Shown piece by piece: positions 63,509-64,000 of a stretch of 64,000 nt of DNA (position 1 is its first letter; every line of letters begins with the position of its first letter). A model generated the notes under the pieces. The model worked only from the letters and a program-made list of their open reading frames with translations, made no database searches and was not told the origin of the DNA. Location: positions 1,385,001 to 1,449,000 of the forward strand of contig NZ_JAUSVF010000001.1 of assembly GCF_030814475.1 (NCBI RefSeq), written 5' to 3'. A program made the translations under genes and the position numbers. The DNA is from Pararhizobium capsulatum DSM 1112. Its GTDB lineage: Bacteria; Pseudomonadota; Alphaproteobacteria; Rhizobiales; Rhizobiaceae.

Positions 63509-63595
63509 TCAGAAACGTTCGGGCCGCAGCAGCGTGACCACGAGATAGACGCCGAGGCTGACGGCTACGGCAAGGCCGAGGAGGGGTTCAAGCAT
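63509..63595 (-). CDS. kdpF: KdpF micro-protein
   Basis: A 28-residue single-helix peptide (MLEPLLGLAVAVSLGVYLVV then TLLRPERF), the small lipid-like stabilising subunit of the Kdp pump. The PERF C-terminus is typical. GAGGAGG lies before the ATG. 18 bp before kdpA. Confidence 0.9.
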   Translation of the reverse strand: MLEPLLGLAVAVSLGVYLVVTLLRPERF

Positions 63596-63607
63596 GATGC
63601 TGCCTCC

Positions 63608-63691
63608 TCAGAGCCGGTCGAGGGCGCGGGCATAGAAGGCGAGCACGATCAACGTGCCGCTGCCGAGCGCCAGAAAGATGAAATCAGACAT
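63608..63691 (-). CDS. 27-residue membrane micro-protein at the head of the kdp operon
   Basis: MSDFIFLALGSGTLIVLAFY followed by ARALDRL: one predicted membrane helix, 27 residues, with AGGAGA before the ATG and a stop 12 bp before the kdpF start. Its size and shape resemble KdpF, so it may be a second small subunit or leader peptide. It is easily missed by gene callers. Confidence 0.7.
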   Translation of the reverse strand: MSDFIFLALGSGTLIVLAFYARALDRL

Positions 63692-63879
63692 ATCCGTGTC
63701 TCCTGTTGTGCAGGAGGCTAATTAGGGGCGGATAAGGTCAGGTTTCGATTGGGAAGGTGTTCGATCGATGTAAGGAAAGTATAAGGACCGTTGGCCAACA
63801 GCACCGATCGCGGTAACGCGCAGGCCAGACCCAGGATATTCGACGACGTCAACGGCTCGTTTCAGTTGCGCGCGGTACC
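63692..63879. promoter_or_regulatory. kdp promoter region
   Basis: The upstream region of the kdp operon, with no credible gene. KdpE sites are expected here, but I cannot point to one confidently. Confidence 0.3.
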
Positions 63880-63922
63880 CAAAAACATACGCGGGCCCAC
63901 CGCGTTGAAGCAGCAGGCCCGC
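63880..63922 (-). terminator. Terminator of the partial short-chain dehydrogenase gene
   Basis: On the minus strand GCGGGCC and GGCCCGC (plus 63916-63922 and 63891-63898) form a hairpin followed by GTATGTTTTTGGG, 18 bp after the stop. Confidence 0.65.
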
Positions 63923-63939
63923 TCGTCGATGCGTCTGGA

Positions 63940-64000
63940 TCAGACCGAACGCGTCAAACCGCCATCAACCTTGAGGTTCTGTCCGGTGATGTAGCCGGCG
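63940..64000 (-). CDS. Short-chain dehydrogenase/reductase, 3' end only
   Basis: Only the last 19 codons are in the window; the gene runs off the right edge. AGYITGQNLKVDGGLTRSV matches the conserved C-terminal TGQxxxVDGG segment of classical SDR enzymes. Substrate not determinable. Confidence 0.75.
   Translation of the reverse strand, partial: AGYITGQNLKVDGGLTRSV

Noticed and set aside
1..64000. Mobile elements, prophage, toxin-antitoxin, CRISPR or biosynthetic cluster
   Set aside because: I looked for integrases, transposases, phage structural genes, spaced direct repeats and NRPS/PKS-type genes and found none. The only dispersed repeats are the two RIME-like elements.

Overview
The window is chromosomal DNA from an alphaproteobacterium of the order Hyphomicrobiales, most likely family Rhizobiaceae (Agrobacterium/Rhizobium group). 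The evidence is a RirA-type iron regulator, a PhyR/NepR general stress locus, a rhizobial BcsA-BcsB-BcsN polysaccharide operon, a PdhS-type kinase, two copies of a RIME-like rhizobial intergenic repeat, and a tRNA-His with A73 and no encoded G-1. Nearly every gene is housekeeping or regulatory. I see no prophage, integrase, transposase or CRISPR array.

Layout. 0-3.3 kb: isocitrate lyase (aceA) diverging from a short-chain-fatty-acyl-type XRE regulator. 3.4-7.5 kb: potFGHI-type polyamine ABC operon. 7.6-13.6 kb: RIME-like element, AsmA-family protein, acetoacetate-CoA ligase, orphan iron-type ABC permease. 13.7-18.6 kb: very large PdhS-like histidine kinase, phasin, tRNA-His. 18.7-27.5 kb: diguanylate cyclase followed by bcsA-bcsB-TPR-bcsN, with neither an endoglucanase nor an outer-membrane BcsC. 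27.5-30.4 kb: LysR regulator and antibiotic-biosynthesis-monooxygenase-type protein diverging from mmsA. 30.5-33.5 kb: iron-binding protein diverging from rirA; LuxR-type regulator plus a single-domain receiver. 34-39.8 kb: dppABCDF and a RidA protein. 39.9-55.7 kb: a general stress response (GSR) island. 55.8-63.7 kb: kdpFABCDE potassium system with two micro-genes at its head. 63.9 kb to the end: the 3' tail of a short-chain dehydrogenase.

The main discovery is the GSR island. Between about 39.9 and 55.7 kb I read ten exact matches to the EcfG-type promoter (GGAAC, 16 or 17 nt, CGTT), nine with 16 nt and one with 17. All lie 29-164 nt upstream of a gene and point toward it. Two one-mismatch versions lie upstream of phyR and a BON-domain operon. 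The controlled genes are mostly small envelope or stress proteins: a two-helix membrane peptide, an AI-2E-family permease, DUF3309 and glycine-zipper proteins, CsbD-like, PRC-barrel, DUF1328, BON/TIGR02587/TIGR02588, and a Thr/Pro-rich membrane protein. The switch (phyR, nepR) sits in the middle, but the sigma factor gene usually found beside nepR is absent from the window. One of the EcfG-type promoters drives a 69-residue protein that looks like a divergent second NepR, a possible extra feedback anti-sigma factor.

Limits: all calls come from reading the sequence, without database searches. Domain boundaries are approximate, and start codons were chosen from visible Shine-Dalgarno sequences.
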